From Palsa-513 sp036510225 (GTDB taxonomy: Bacteria; Actinomycetota; Thermoleophilia; Solirubrobacterales; Solirubrobacteraceae), in contig DATCEH010000022.1 in the NCBI GenBank assembly GCA_036510225.1, positions 1 to 64,000 of the forward strand: a stretch of DNA of 64,000 nt. The letters run 5' to 3'. Positions 53,982 to 62,663 of this stretch are shown piece after piece. Below the pieces are notes generated by a model. That model was not told the origin of the DNA and did no database searches. It saw only the letters and a program-made list of their open reading frames with translations. How positions within the stretch are numbered: the first letter of the stretch is position 1; each line of letters starts with the position of its first letter. The position numbers and the translations under genes are program-made.

Positions 53982-54700
53982 TTGGGCGCGACGATGAAAG
54001 CTGAGCTGTCGGAGGCCGCGGGCCGCTTCGTGATCCGATACGACAGCCGCGACGCCGGCCGTTCGACAGGAACTGCGGTCGCGCCGGGCTACACTCTGCG
54101 CGACCTCGCCGCAGACGCGGTCGGGGTGCTGGATCGCTTCGGTGCGGCACGCGGTCATCTCGTCGGGATGTCGGGCGGCGCCGCGGCCGCCCAGCTCGTC
54201 GTTCTCGACCACCCGTCGCGTGTCGCCTCCATCACGCTGACCTGCAGCACGCCAGGGATTCCAGGTGTGGAAACCCGCGACCCACCGCCGCCAACGGTCC
54301 GGTTCCCGGCAGCGTCCGCCGTCGACTGGTCTGATCGCGACGAAGTGGTCGCATACCTCGTCGAGGCCGAGCGACCCTACGCAGGGCAGTTCGACGAGCT
54401 CAGCGCGCGTGCGCTGATGGAGCGCGTCGTCGATCGTGCGATCGACATCCGCGCCAGCGCCAACAAGCCGTTCGAGGTCGATCCCGGCGCGCCGTGGCGC
54501 GGGCGCCTCGGCGAGATCGCCGTCCCAACGCTCCTCGTCCACGGCTGGCAGGACCCGATGTTCCGCCGGCGCACGGGCGTGCGCTGGCCGCCGAGATTCC
54601 AGACGCCAAGCTGCCGATCCTTGACGGAATGGGCCATGAGCACCTCCCGCCCGCCACCTGGGACCCTGTCGCCCGGGCGATCCTTCGACGCACCGCGTAG
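53982..54700 (+). pseudogene. Decayed alpha/beta hydrolase
   Basis: The frame from 53982 reads GRFVIRYDSRDAGRSTGTAV, then GHLVGMSGGAAAAQLVVLDH (nucleophile elbow, with Gly-Met-Ser-Gly-Gly) and VPTLLVHGWQDPMF with the acid. One base is missing near 54563; the other frame then gives PAHGRALAAEIPDAKLPILD and GMGHEHLPPA with the catalytic His. The N-terminal oxyanion region (about 40 residues) is also missing or scrambled by a stop. With all triad parts present but in two frames, this is a recent decay. Confidence 0.78.
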
Positions 54701-55092
54701 TCGTCGCTCGTCCGCCGCCGTTCGGCGTGGGATGGCTGGTTGGGCTCGTCCTTCTGTGGAGCTCGCGGCTGTGGACGACTCGCGAGAAGCTGTTCGGGAC
54801 GCTGATTGTCCCCGGCGGGATCGCGACCGCGCTGCTGACGGGCACCAAGCGGCGCTGGCCAACCTATCCGCCGTAGTCTGGCGAGCCCACAACGCTGGCG
54901 CGCGACGCGCCCACACTTCCCAAGATCCGACGGACTACAGATGCCAGCCGTGCTCAAGGATGGGCGCTCGGTTGGACATCGGCAACCGTCGGCGGCGTCG
55001 TTCACGACAACGCCGGTCATCGTTGACTCGCCGAGGCTGCCGCACCAGCGTCAGTTGCCGTGATAACGGCGGTTGAGCAAGCGCCGAACGCA
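54701..55092. other. Intergenic stretch
   Basis: After the hydrolase remnant I see no gene. The long open frame that continues from the hydrolase is out of its coding frame. No promoter box or repeat stands out before the end of the convergent MFS gene. Confidence 0.4.
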
Positions 55093-56325
55093 TCAGTCGG
55101 GCGTGGCCGCATTCACGGTTTGGCTGGTCAGAATCAACGGAACTGCCACGACGGTTGCGGCGGCGAGGAACATGAAGGCGGCTGTCGGCGAGATCGTGGT
55201 CCAGAGGATTCCGGCGATTGCGCTGGCTCCGAGGTTGGCGGCTGCCTGCGCGGTTGCCAGCAGCCCGAACGCTGAGCCTCGGAGGTCGATTGGGGCGAGT
55301 GCGGCTACTGCGGCGGTCTGGGCAGTCTCAGCGCAGCCGATCCCGAGTCCGACGAGGACGAACGCGGGTGCGAGCACCCCGATGGTGTGGCTGCCGACGG
55401 CGAACCAGACGTATCCGGCGGCAAATAGGACGGCACCAGCAGCCATCACCCGGATTGGGTTGGTGCGATCGCCGTGACGCCCGGCCGGGATGCTGATGAC
55501 GGTCGCGGCGACGTTGTAGAGCACGTAGAGAACGAGCGCGAGCTGGGTGGCAGTCGTCTGGTCGTGGCCGTGGCGGAACAGGTCGGTGGCCCGCAGGATC
55601 AGCAGCGTGGCTGCGCAATTTCCCAGCTCGAACACGGTGATGCCGACCATCAGTCGGCCGAGCCCGCCTCGCACCACCGGCCGGACTCGGAGGCGAATCG
55701 GTTGGCGCTGTCTCTTCGCAGGCGCGGTCGTGTGGCGGATCGCGTAGACGACGGCGAGCGCAGCGAGGACGCCGGGGATGACCGACAGACCAATCGCCCA
55801 ACGAATCCCCACCGCAGCGAGAAGCCCAATTGCCACGAGCGGACCCCCGACCGCTCCGAGGTTGTCCATCATCCGCTCGAAGCCGTAGGCCCGACCGTAG
55901 AGCGCCGGAGGAACGATGTCGGCGAGCAGGGCGTTGCGGGCCGGAACACGCAAGCCCCGTGCGCCCCATGCCGCGGCACGCAGGACGCCCGCCTGCCAGG
56001 GAGCGGCTACCGCGCCCAGACCGGCGGAGAGAATCGCTGTGGTCGTGTAGCCGCCCACGGCGACGGCTCGACGACGGCTGGGATCGTCAGCCAACGGCCC
56101 ACCACCGAACCTGGCGAACCCAGCGGCAGCGTCGGAGACACCCTCGATCAGCCCGAGCGCCGAGGCTGGCGCGTGCAGCGTGCCGGCAAGCAGACTTGGC
56201 AACAGGGCGGTGGGAACCTCGTGACCAAGATCCGCAAGGAAACTCGCTCCACCGATACCTCCCACGCCTGGACCGAACCACTGCTGCGACGCGTCCTCAG
56301 CAGCAGCGCCTCGCACGTCGGACAC
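55093..56325 (-). CDS. MFS transporter
   Basis: A 410-residue major facilitator with about 12 helices. The loop 2-3 motif is near FGGGPLADDPSRRRAVAVGG (cf. GxLaDrxGrR), GLRVPARNALLADIVPPALY is in the fourth-fifth helix region and ISIPAGRHGDRTNPIRVMAA is the second-half counterpart. GTG start, with TAGGGT 6 nt upstream and no ribosome site. The closest look-alikes are uncharacterised drug/metabolite exporters; substrate unknown. Confidence 0.9.
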   Translation of the reverse strand: MSDVRGAAAEDASQQWFGPGVGGIGGASFLADLGHEVPTALLPSLLAGTLHAPASALGLIEGVSDAAAGFARFGGGPLADDPSRRRAVAVGGYTTTAILSAGLGAVAAPWQAGVLRAAAWGARGLRVPARNALLADIVPPALYGRAYGFERMMDNLGAVGGPLVAIGLLAAVGIRWAIGLSVIPGVLAALAVVYAIRHTTAPAKRQRQPIRLRVRPVVRGGLGRLMVGITVFELGNCAATLLILRATDLFRHGHDQTTATQLALVLYVLYNVAATVISIPAGRHGDRTNPIRVMAAGAVLFAAGYVWFAVGSHTIGVLAPAFVLVGLGIGCAETAQTAAVAALAPIDLRGSAFGLLATAQAAANLGASAIAGILWTTISPTAAFMFLAAATVVAVPLILTSQTVNAATPD

Positions 56326-56368
56326 GCCGGGACCCTACCTCCGGCCCCGCGCGGATTTCAAGTTGCGA

Positions 56369-56971
56369 CTATTCGGTCAGCCGCGCGCTGTCCTTCCCCG
56401 GCAGGCTGGACACGTCGACACGTCCTGTGAGATCCCCAGGCACCAGGGAGAAGACGATGCGATCCTCGCGACGGCCATGCTTCTCGCGGTAGCCGCGAAG
56501 CAAGCCCTCGCGGTGAAAGCCGGCGCGTTCGGCGACAGCGATCGACGGGTGGTTGTCCGGGTGGACGAGGATCTCGAGTCTTGCGAGCTTGCGCTCACGA
56601 AGGCACCATCCCACGATCAGCTTGACCGCGCCGGTCATCGCCCCTCTGCCTCGCGCCGGGGCGCCGAGCAGGTATCCGATCTCGCCGATGCCGGGATCGG
56701 CCGGCGAGATGTGCACATCGCAGGCTCCAAGGAGCACGCCGTTCTGTTCATCGACGATCGCGAGGTACCTGCCGTGTCCAGCGAGCTGCTCGCGCTCGAT
56801 CCAGGCTAGGCGAGCCGCCGCGTGGTCGATTGTGTAATCCCCCGGTACGCTCGTCCAGCGCTGAATTTCAGGGTCCCGACACAAGAGGGCCAGAGCCTGA
56901 ACGTCGGCGGTTCGCCACGCTCGCAGGCGGACCTGACCGTCGGCCATCGGGCAGATCGGTGTCGCCGACAC
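56369..56971 (-). CDS. GNAT acetyltransferase, RimJ/RimL-like
   Basis: A 200-residue GNAT: GQVRLRAWRTADVQALALLC, IGEIGYLLGAPARGRGAMTG (acetyl-CoA loop RGRGAM), LEILVHPDNHPSIAVAERAG and FHREGLLRGYREKHGRREDR. GTG at 56971 is favoured over ATG 56947, since TACGGT lies 6 nt before it. Upstream of, and co-directional with, the MFS gene, but 43 nt apart with its own promoter box on the MFS side. Confidence 0.9.
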   Translation of the reverse strand: MSATPICPMADGQVRLRAWRTADVQALALLCRDPEIQRWTSVPGDYTIDHAAARLAWIEREQLAGHGRYLAIVDEQNGVLLGACDVHISPADPGIGEIGYLLGAPARGRGAMTGAVKLIVGWCLRERKLARLEILVHPDNHPSIAVAERAGFHREGLLRGYREKHGRREDRIVFSLVPGDLTGRVDVSSLPGKDSARLTE

Positions 56972-57262
56972 CGGGACACCGTAGCCGTCGTCGCGCCCTT
57001 CGGGAAGCCGACTCGGAGCGTCCCTTCCGGCAGTTGTGGGCGACGCTGCCCGTAGCAGGTTCTCGGCTCGGTTCGGAACGTCCGCGAAGTCGTCCCAAGG
57101 CGGCGCGCCGTCGATGGGGTGCGCTGACGCTCACCACCGGTTGTGGGATCGTTTGACTCGTGTGGCTGGTGTTGGACGACGCATCCGGGTCCGCCGAGAG
57201 GACGGATTCTGACGATCTCCTGGGTCTGACACGCGGGCCTCGGGCTGGGGAAGGGGGACATC

Positions 57263-58804
57263 GTGCCGACGCTCCCGGCGAATCCGAATCTTGATCGGCT
57301 GCGCCGTCAGGCCGCGGACCTGGTCGACGCCGCCCGTAAAGGTGAGCCGACCGCGCTCGAGCGGATCGCCGCGGTCTCAGACGAGGTCACGCTCGCGGCC
57401 GCGCAGCTGGCGATCGCGCGCGACTACGGGCTGCCGAGCTGGCCGGCGCTGAATGCCGAGGTGCAGGAGCGCAACCGCGGCCTCGAGGAGGTTGTCGCGG
57501 CGTTCCTGGCCGCGAGCGTCGGCTACCGGGTCGGCCGCGCCGCACGGCTCCTCGCCGAGCGTCCGGAGATCGCCGAGCACGGTCTCGAAACGGCGGTCGT
57601 GCTCGGCGACCCAGAGCGGGTCGAGCGCGACCTGGCCGCCGATCCCCGCCTGACGACCAGGCGCGATCCTCGAACGAGTTGGACGGCGCTCCACGCCGTC
57701 TGCGCCTCGCGCTGGCACCTGGATCCCGCCCGCGCCGGGGGCCTGCTCGCCGTCGCGACGCTGCTGCTCGACGCCGGAGCGGACCCGAACGCCCTGAGCG
57801 ATGACGGCCATTGGTCGCCCCTGCGATGCGCGGTGACCAGCGCAAACGCCGATCGCGCAAACGAGCCGATCCTCAGGCTGCTGCTCGATCGCGGGGCGAC
57901 CGCGCAGGATCACGATCTGTACCTCGCCGGGTTCGCGGGAAGCTGGTGCGTGCGGATGCTGCTCGAGCGCGTCCCGAACGTCGCGGCGATCGCCGAGCAG
58001 GCGCTCGGGGCGCCGATCAGCTCGGGAGACATCGAGGCGGTGCGGCTCCTCCTCGACGCCGGCGCCGAGCCGACCCGCTACCGCGACGGCGACGGCGATC
58101 GCGCAGCGGTGATCCCCGAGGCACTCGCCGAAGGCGCCCCGACCGAGATGATCGAGCTGCTGCTCTCCCACGGCGCCGACGCAACCGCGCCGGGCCCGGG
58201 CGGCCGATCCCCCTACCGGCTCGCGACCGCGCTCGACCGCGGCGACGTCGTCGCGCTCCTCGCGCGTCACGGCGCCCGCGACGACAGGACCACAGTCGAC
58301 CGGCTGCTGGGCGCCTGCCGGCAGGCAGACCGCGAGACCGCGATCCGATTGGCGGCCGAGCATCCCGGGTTGCCCGGACGGCTGAGCGCCGCCGAGGCCG
58401 CCACGATCGTGACCGCCGCCGAGGCCGGCGACGCCGCCGCGGTCGCGGTGATGCTGGACGTCGGCCTCCCGATCGACGCGCGCGGCGGCGGACACGGCGC
58501 CACCGCCCTGCACGCCGCGGCGCACTCCGGCAGCGTCGACGCCGTGACGCTGCTGCTCTCCCGCGGCGCCGAGATCGAAGCGCGCGACTCGGCCTTCAAG
58601 GCCAACGCTCTCGAATGGGCGGTCGTCGGCAGCGGCGAGCAGCCCGCCAGCGCAGCGGCTCCCGACTGGGAGGCGGTCGTGCGCATCCTGCTCGATGCCG
58701 GGTCCTCGACGGACGGGATCAGCTTGGCTGCCGGAGAGCCCAAGCAGCCGAGCCCCGAGGTCATCAGCCTCCTGCGAGCTCGAGGCGTCGCCAGCCGCGA
58801 GTAG
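57263..58804 (+). CDS. Ankyrin-repeat protein
   Basis: A 513-residue repeat protein. After an N-terminal helical region (LRRQAADLVDAARKGEPTAL and LAIARDYGLPSWPALNAEVQ) come about seven ankyrin units. Examples are LLAVATLLLDAGADPNALSD, ILRLLLDRGATAQDHDLYLA, AVRLLLDAGAEPTRYRDGDG, MIELLLSHGADATAPGPGGR and TALHAAAHSGSVDAVTLLLS. It has no enzymatic domain; it probably binds a protein partner. GTG start with GGAAGGGGG upstream. The N-terminal part is that of the ankyrin family common in Actinobacteria. Confidence 0.92.
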   Translation: MPTLPANPNLDRLRRQAADLVDAARKGEPTALERIAAVSDEVTLAAAQLAIARDYGLPSWPALNAEVQERNRGLEEVVAAFLAASVGYRVGRAARLLAERPEIAEHGLETAVVLGDPERVERDLAADPRLTTRRDPRTSWTALHAVCASRWHLDPARAGGLLAVATLLLDAGADPNALSDDGHWSPLRCAVTSANADRANEPILRLLLDRGATAQDHDLYLAGFAGSWCVRMLLERVPNVAAIAEQALGAPISSGDIEAVRLLLDAGAEPTRYRDGDGDRAAVIPEALAEGAPTEMIELLLSHGADATAPGPGGRSPYRLATALDRGDVVALLARHGARDDRTTVDRLLGACRQADRETAIRLAAEHPGLPGRLSAAEAATIVTAAEAGDAAAVAVMLDVGLPIDARGGGHGATALHAAAHSGSVDAVTLLLSRGAEIEARDSAFKANALEWAVVGSGEQPASAAAPDWEAVVRILLDAGSSTDGISLAAGEPKQPSPEVISLLRARGVASRE

Positions 58805-58987
58805 CGCGCTCGGGAACCTGCAGCAGCGCGAGGAGACGCTCCGCCTGATCGGCCAACTGCCATCGGCAACCGTGGCGACGCCGAAGGAACTCCTCGCGCG
58901 AAGCTGGCGAGCGCCTCGGAATCGCCTACACGACGACCGATCCGAGACGCTGACCGGCGGTGGCGGCGCTGCAACGGGCCAGCGCGA

Positions 58988-59554
58988 TCATCGGCCGGCG
59001 GTCACGGCTCTGAGCTCGTCCATCGAGTCTCGGATCAGCTCCGGCAGGTCTCGCTGGTTGGTCTCCTCGACCCAGCGTTCGAACGCGACTCTGAAGACGG
59101 CGATCCCGGCCTCGGCGCTGAGGCTTGCCGCGGGGCCGGCGACGCCGCGTCGGCGCAACATGTCGGCGATCGCGGCGGCGAGCGATGCGAGCTTGACCAG
59201 CTCGCGTTCGCGCAGCTCTGCGTTTGCGGCGATCACGGCCTGCCGCTGCCGAGCGTATTCCCGGCGCTGCTGAAGTACGGCGCCGGCGGCCTCAAGCGCC
59301 GCGCCGACCGCGTCGATCGGAGCGACGGACTCAGGGGCGCCGGCGACGTTGCTGACGAGAAGCTCCTGCAGTACGTCCGCGCCGGCGAACAGTACCTCCC
59401 GCTTGTCGGCGAAATGCCGGAAGAACGTTCGTTCGGTCAATCCTGCCCGCGCGGCGATCTCGGCCACCGTCGTGTTTTCGAACCCTCGCTCCCCGTAGAG
59501 GGCGAGGGCTGCCTGCTCCAGCCGGCCGCGTCCGTTTGGCTCCCAGCGCGTCAT
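58988..59554 (-). CDS. TetR-family transcriptional repressor
   Basis: A 188-residue TetR: HTH at residues about 10-55 (LEQAALALYGERGFENTTVA, EIAARAGLTERTFFRHFADK, REVLF) with a helical ligand domain. It is divergent from an SDR-type gene 118 nt away, the usual arrangement of a TetR regulator with its target. TAGGAT lies 6 nt before the ATG. The shared region holds two direct copies of ACTGACAT 30 nt apart. Confidence 0.93.
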   Translation of the reverse strand: MTRWEPNGRGRLEQAALALYGERGFENTTVAEIAARAGLTERTFFRHFADKREVLFAGADVLQELLVSNVAGAPESVAPIDAVGAALEAAGAVLQQRREYARQRQAVIAANAELRERELVKLASLAAAIADMLRRRGVAGPAASLSAEAGIAVFRVAFERWVEETNQRDLPELIRDSMDELRAVTAGR

Positions 59555-59672
59555 CCGCGAATCCTAGTTGATGACAGAGACTGACATGCCTGCTACTGTG
59601 ATGGCAGCAACTGACATCGGCGAGTTCTCGTGCACGTCGAGCCGAGGACGTCGACCTACCTGGAGGTTTCTC
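59555..59672. promoter_or_regulatory. Divergent TetR/SDR control region with direct repeats
   Basis: ACTGACAT occurs at 59580-59587 and 59610-59617, 30 nt apart, about three helical turns; between them lies CTGC...GCAG (59590-59606). TetR operators are usually palindromic, so the repeats may be half-sites of two dimers. TAGGAT for the TetR gene lies at the left edge. Confidence 0.5.
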
Positions 59673-60608
59673 ATGCGTGTTTTCGTCACCGGCGCGTCCG
59701 GCTGGATCGGCTCCGCCGTCGTTCCCGAGCTGATCGGTTCCGGCCATCAGGTCGTCGGCCTCGCCCGGTCCGACGCGTCGGCTGCCGCGCTGACCGCGGC
59801 CGGAGCTGAGGTACGGCTTGGCGGGCTTGATGATCTCGACACCCTGGCCGGTGCGGCTGCCGCGTCCGACGGCGTGATCCACCTCGCGTTCAAGCACGAC
59901 CTCGCGTTCACCGGGGACTTCGAAGGCGCAGCCGTCGCGGACCGCCGCGCGATCCAGGCGATCGGCGAGGCGCTGGTGGGCTCAGATCGCCCGTTCCTGA
60001 TCGCCTCCGGGACGCTCGGGCTCGCACCCGGTCGCCTGGCGACCGAGCTCGACATGCCGGATCTCGACCCGGCCACGACGTTCCTCACCGGCGGGCCGGC
60101 GATTCGCGCGGGCAATGCGCAGATCACGCTCGCCTTCGCCTCCCGCGGCGTCCGCTCGTCCGTCGTGCGACTCCCCCCGACGAATCACGGTGACGGCGAC
60201 AACGGCTTCATGGCGACCCTGGTCGCGATCGCCCGCGACAAGGGTGTCTCGGGCTACATCGGCGACGGGACCAACCGCTGGCCCGCCGTGCACCGACTGG
60301 ATTCCGCCCGCCTGTTCCGCCTCGCCGTGGAGAGCGCCCCGGCGGGATCGGCCCTGCACGCGGTCGCCGACGAGGGCGTCCCGATCCGCGACATCGCCGA
60401 CCTGATCGGGCGGCACCTCGACCTCCCGGTGGTCTCCATCTCCGCCGAGGACGCTGGCGAGCATTTCACGTGGCTGGCCGGGTTCCTCGGGCTCGATAGT
60501 CCGGCATCGAGCGTACTGACCCGCGAGCTGCTGGGGTGGCAGCCGACGCATCCCGGGCTGATCGACGATCTCGACCGGGGCCACTACTTCCACGACCGCC
60601 CAGCGTGA
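59673..60608 (+). CDS. NAD(P)-dependent short-chain/epimerase-type oxidoreductase
   Basis: A 311-residue extended-SDR protein: MRVFVTGASGWIGSAVVPEL (Rossmann motif GASGWIG), ASDGVIHLAFKHDL and, later, VPIRDIADLIGRHLDLPVVS. The usual YxxxK is not evident (the region reads IRAGNAQITLAFASRGV), as in the atypical SDR branch often annotated as NAD-dependent epimerase. ATG at 59673 has GGAGG 7 nt upstream; upstream in-frame ATGs fall in the control region. Probably repressed by the divergent TetR. Confidence 0.9.
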   Translation: MRVFVTGASGWIGSAVVPELIGSGHQVVGLARSDASAAALTAAGAEVRLGGLDDLDTLAGAAAASDGVIHLAFKHDLAFTGDFEGAAVADRRAIQAIGEALVGSDRPFLIASGTLGLAPGRLATELDMPDLDPATTFLTGGPAIRAGNAQITLAFASRGVRSSVVRLPPTNHGDGDNGFMATLVAIARDKGVSGYIGDGTNRWPAVHRLDSARLFRLAVESAPAGSALHAVADEGVPIRDIADLIGRHLDLPVVSISAEDAGEHFTWLAGFLGLDSPASSVLTRELLGWQPTHPGLIDDLDRGHYFHDRPA

Positions 60609-60869
60609 CCGGTGCCACCAGAATGGGATCTGGACGAGCTCGGGCTCGGCGTGGCGGCGCGGGCTCATCGCGGATCGTCTCCCGGTTATTCGGTGAGTTG
60701 GGGGAGCCTGTCGAGGACGAGTGGCGGGCAGCGGATCTCCCCGGACTTGAAGCGTCCGACTGGGCGACGGACGCAGATCGTGGCTGTCTGATCGTCGAGC
60801 GCCGTGACGGTTCCCTGGACGCCGTGGAGGCCGCAGGCCGGCGGTTGTGGCTGGGGCGCGCCCGTCTGC

Positions 60870-61910
60870 TCATCCTCGGGAGGATTGCGGGCGCGTCGGA
60901 TCGATCGTCCCCGCCCCGGCCCTCGGTCCGCCGGCCCTGGTGCGAAGGTAGCGCGCCGTCGTCTGGATCTCCGAGTCTCCCATCCACGACTGGACCTCGA
61001 CCAGCGAGGCTCTGTTGACGGCCGTCGAGCCGAAGTGGTCGCGCAGCGACTGGAACGGCAGCGGTCGCAGGCCGGCCCGCTTCGCCGCCCGCGTGTACCG
61101 ACGACGCAGGCCGCTCCCGTCGACCCGTCCGTCAACATTGCCGGTGAACACCGGCTCGTGGTCGGCGGTGAGGAGCTCGCGCTGCCGCAGGCCGGCGAGT
61201 GCCTGGGCGACCTCCGCGACCATCGGCACGCGCCTGACGTCGCCGCTCTTCGGTCTGACGAGCTCCCCGTGGCTGAAGTTCGCCCGCACGCGGATCGCCT
61301 GGCCGGAGAAGTCGATGTCCCCCCACCGCAGCCCGATCAGCTCACCCCGACGCAGGCCGGTCATCGCCGCGGTCAGGAAGATCGCCGCGTCCTGCTCGTT
61401 GGCCGCCGCCCGCACGAGACGGTCGATCTCGTCGACTGAGTAGATCTCGTAGTCTCCGGAATCGCCGGCCTCCGGCCGCTCGACGCTCCCGCGCGCGTCC
61501 GCGTCGACCCACCCGCGCGACCGGGCGTGGCCGAGGACCGCCCGCACGATCATCAGCAGCTTGTCCGCGGTCCGGCCGTGGGGGAGGCCCTCATACCACG
61601 CCTTGAGCTGCGTGCTCCGAATCTCACCCACCGCCGTCGTCGCGAACGGCGCTCGCCCGTAGACCGTCTCCGGCTGCGTCTCGTCCGGCGGCGCGGCGAG
61701 CAGGTGGGCGTCGAGCGCCTGGCGGTAGTCGGCGAGCGTCGACCGCGTGAGCCCGCGCTTGCGCTCGACGTGCACCAGCCACGCCTCCGCCGCGTCGGCG
61801 AACGTCACCGGCGGCCCGTCCGCCGCGCGTGGTGTCGCCACCGTTGTGGCCCCACGCTCGCCGATCACCCGGTGACGCCCCTCCGCGCTGGCCTGGGGCC
61901 GGGATTTCAC
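60870..61910 (-). CDS. Tyrosine-type site-specific integrase with altered catalytic residues
   Basis: A 346-residue phage-type integrase: core-binding TFADAAEAWLVHVERKRGLT, catalytic Arg in AMTGLRRGELIGLRW, Lys hairpin VRPKSGDVRRVP, Tyr in TTARYLRTRA. The box II motif reads FQSLRDHFGS (Gln where His is expected before LR) and the GH position reads MGDSE. The N terminus is shorter than the homologous remnant at 49680. GTG start with TACGCT 6 nt upstream. It sits 22 nt from the degenerate tRNA-Pro end, the classic place of an island integrase. Confidence 0.9.
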   Translation of the reverse strand: MKSRPQASAEGRHRVIGERGATTVATPRAADGPPVTFADAAEAWLVHVERKRGLTRSTLADYRQALDAHLLAAPPDETQPETVYGRAPFATTAVGEIRSTQLKAWYEGLPHGRTADKLLMIVRAVLGHARSRGWVDADARGSVERPEAGDSGDYEIYSVDEIDRLVRAAANEQDAAIFLTAAMTGLRRGELIGLRWGDIDFSGQAIRVRANFSHGELVRPKSGDVRRVPMVAEVAQALAGLRQRELLTADHEPVFTGNVDGRVDGSGLRRRYTRAAKRAGLRPLPFQSLRDHFGSTAVNRASLVEVQSWMGDSEIQTTARYLRTRAGGPRAGAGTIDPTRPQSSRG

Positions 61911-61931
61911 CCCGACAGCGTACCCGGCCAG

Positions 61932-61976
61932 CCTGCTTTGGGACCGGGGCCGCCGGTTTCAAAAGCCGGCCGGACG
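61932..61976 (+). other. Degenerate attachment site (tRNA-Pro 3' half)
   Basis: CCTGCTTTGGGA (61932-61943) is identical to the anticodon arm of tRNA-Pro at 34552-34563, and the following GCCGG-TTTCAAAA-GCCGGC resembles the tRNA's T arm with an added base. No 5' half exists, so it is not a tRNA gene. It is the expected displaced tRNA end at the right border of an element inserted in the anticodon loop. Confidence 0.68.
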
Positions 61977-62040
61977 GGCGAGTCGGCGGGTATCGTGCGG
62001 GGCTCGTCCAGCAGCCCGCGTGACCAACGATCGGAGCACG

Positions 62041-62517
62041 ATGTCGCCAGCACGACTCACGAAGCCCGTCCTCGCGACCGTCGCCGCGACCGCGGTTCTC
62101 GCGGTCCTCGCGATCCTCGCGATCGCGCAGCCCGACGCCGATGCGGCCACGCCGCTGAGCGCCCCGGTGATCCACGAGACGTTCACCCCGTTGGGGTGCC
62201 CCAAGTCGAAGGCCGAGGCACAGACGACACTCGGCATGGAGGGCTGCTCCGAACAGGCGATCCTCAAGACCGACGCACAGATCGACGCCGTCGCCAAGAA
62301 GATCTTCTCGATGCTCGGGACCGACGCCGCCCGCCGGCGCTTCGTCACGGCCCAGCGCGCCTGGCTGACGTATCGCAACGCCGACTGCGCGAGCGTCTCA
62401 GACAAGTACGCCGGCGGAACGCTCGCCGGCGTGCTGGCCGCCGGCTGCACGTCTCAGCGCACCACGCGCCACCTGACCGAGATCCGCGCCTTCGAGAAGC
62501 TGCTCCAGACCCCCTGA
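62041..62517 (+). CDS. Secreted LprI/DUF1311-like protein
   Basis: A 158-residue exported protein: signal/anchor VLATVAATAVLAVLAILAIA, then a domain with four cysteines and the DUF1311 signature RFVTAQRAWLTYRNADCASV, ending in CTSQRTTRHLTEIRAFEKLL. LprI-type proteins are periplasmic lysozyme-inhibitor-like or cell-envelope proteins. Start set at ATG 62041 with GGAG upstream; a GTG at 62020 would add seven residues. First gene outside the island's right end. Confidence 0.88.
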   Translation: MSPARLTKPVLATVAATAVLAVLAILAIAQPDADAATPLSAPVIHETFTPLGCPKSKAEAQTTLGMEGCSEQAILKTDAQIDAVAKKIFSMLGTDAARRRFVTAQRAWLTYRNADCASVSDKYAGGTLAGVLAAGCTSQRTTRHLTEIRAFEKLLQTP

Positions 62518-62625
62518 CATCCACCACAGTCTGGGGCCCGGCGCACCCGCACCCGCCAGCCGCTGAGGATTTCGCCGAGCTACGCAGTAATTAGGACGAA
62601 ATTGGGCGCGGTTTTCACCAAAGCC

Positions 62626-62654
62626 TTGCTTAACACTCCGGAAACACGCAGAAT
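62626..62654 (+). promoter_or_regulatory. Promoter of the ROK regulator
   Basis: TTGCTT (62626-62631), 17-nt spacer, CAGAAT (62649-62654), with the ATG 9 nt further on, so the mRNA would be almost leaderless. The AT-rich stretch just upstream (AATTAGGACGAAATT, about 62589-62603) is a possible ROK operator. Confidence 0.5.
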
Positions 62655-62663
62655 CAGGCGGAC

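Noticed and set aside
60609..60869. Small gene after the SDR gene
   Set aside because: Frames here (for example a minus-strand one ending DRLPQLTE) have no start signal or domain; it looks like noncoding sequence downstream of the integrase.
61932..61976. A second tRNA gene
   Set aside because: Only an anticodon-arm and T-arm-like sequence exist; no acceptor or D arm precedes them, and the T loop has an extra base. It fits an attachment remnant better.
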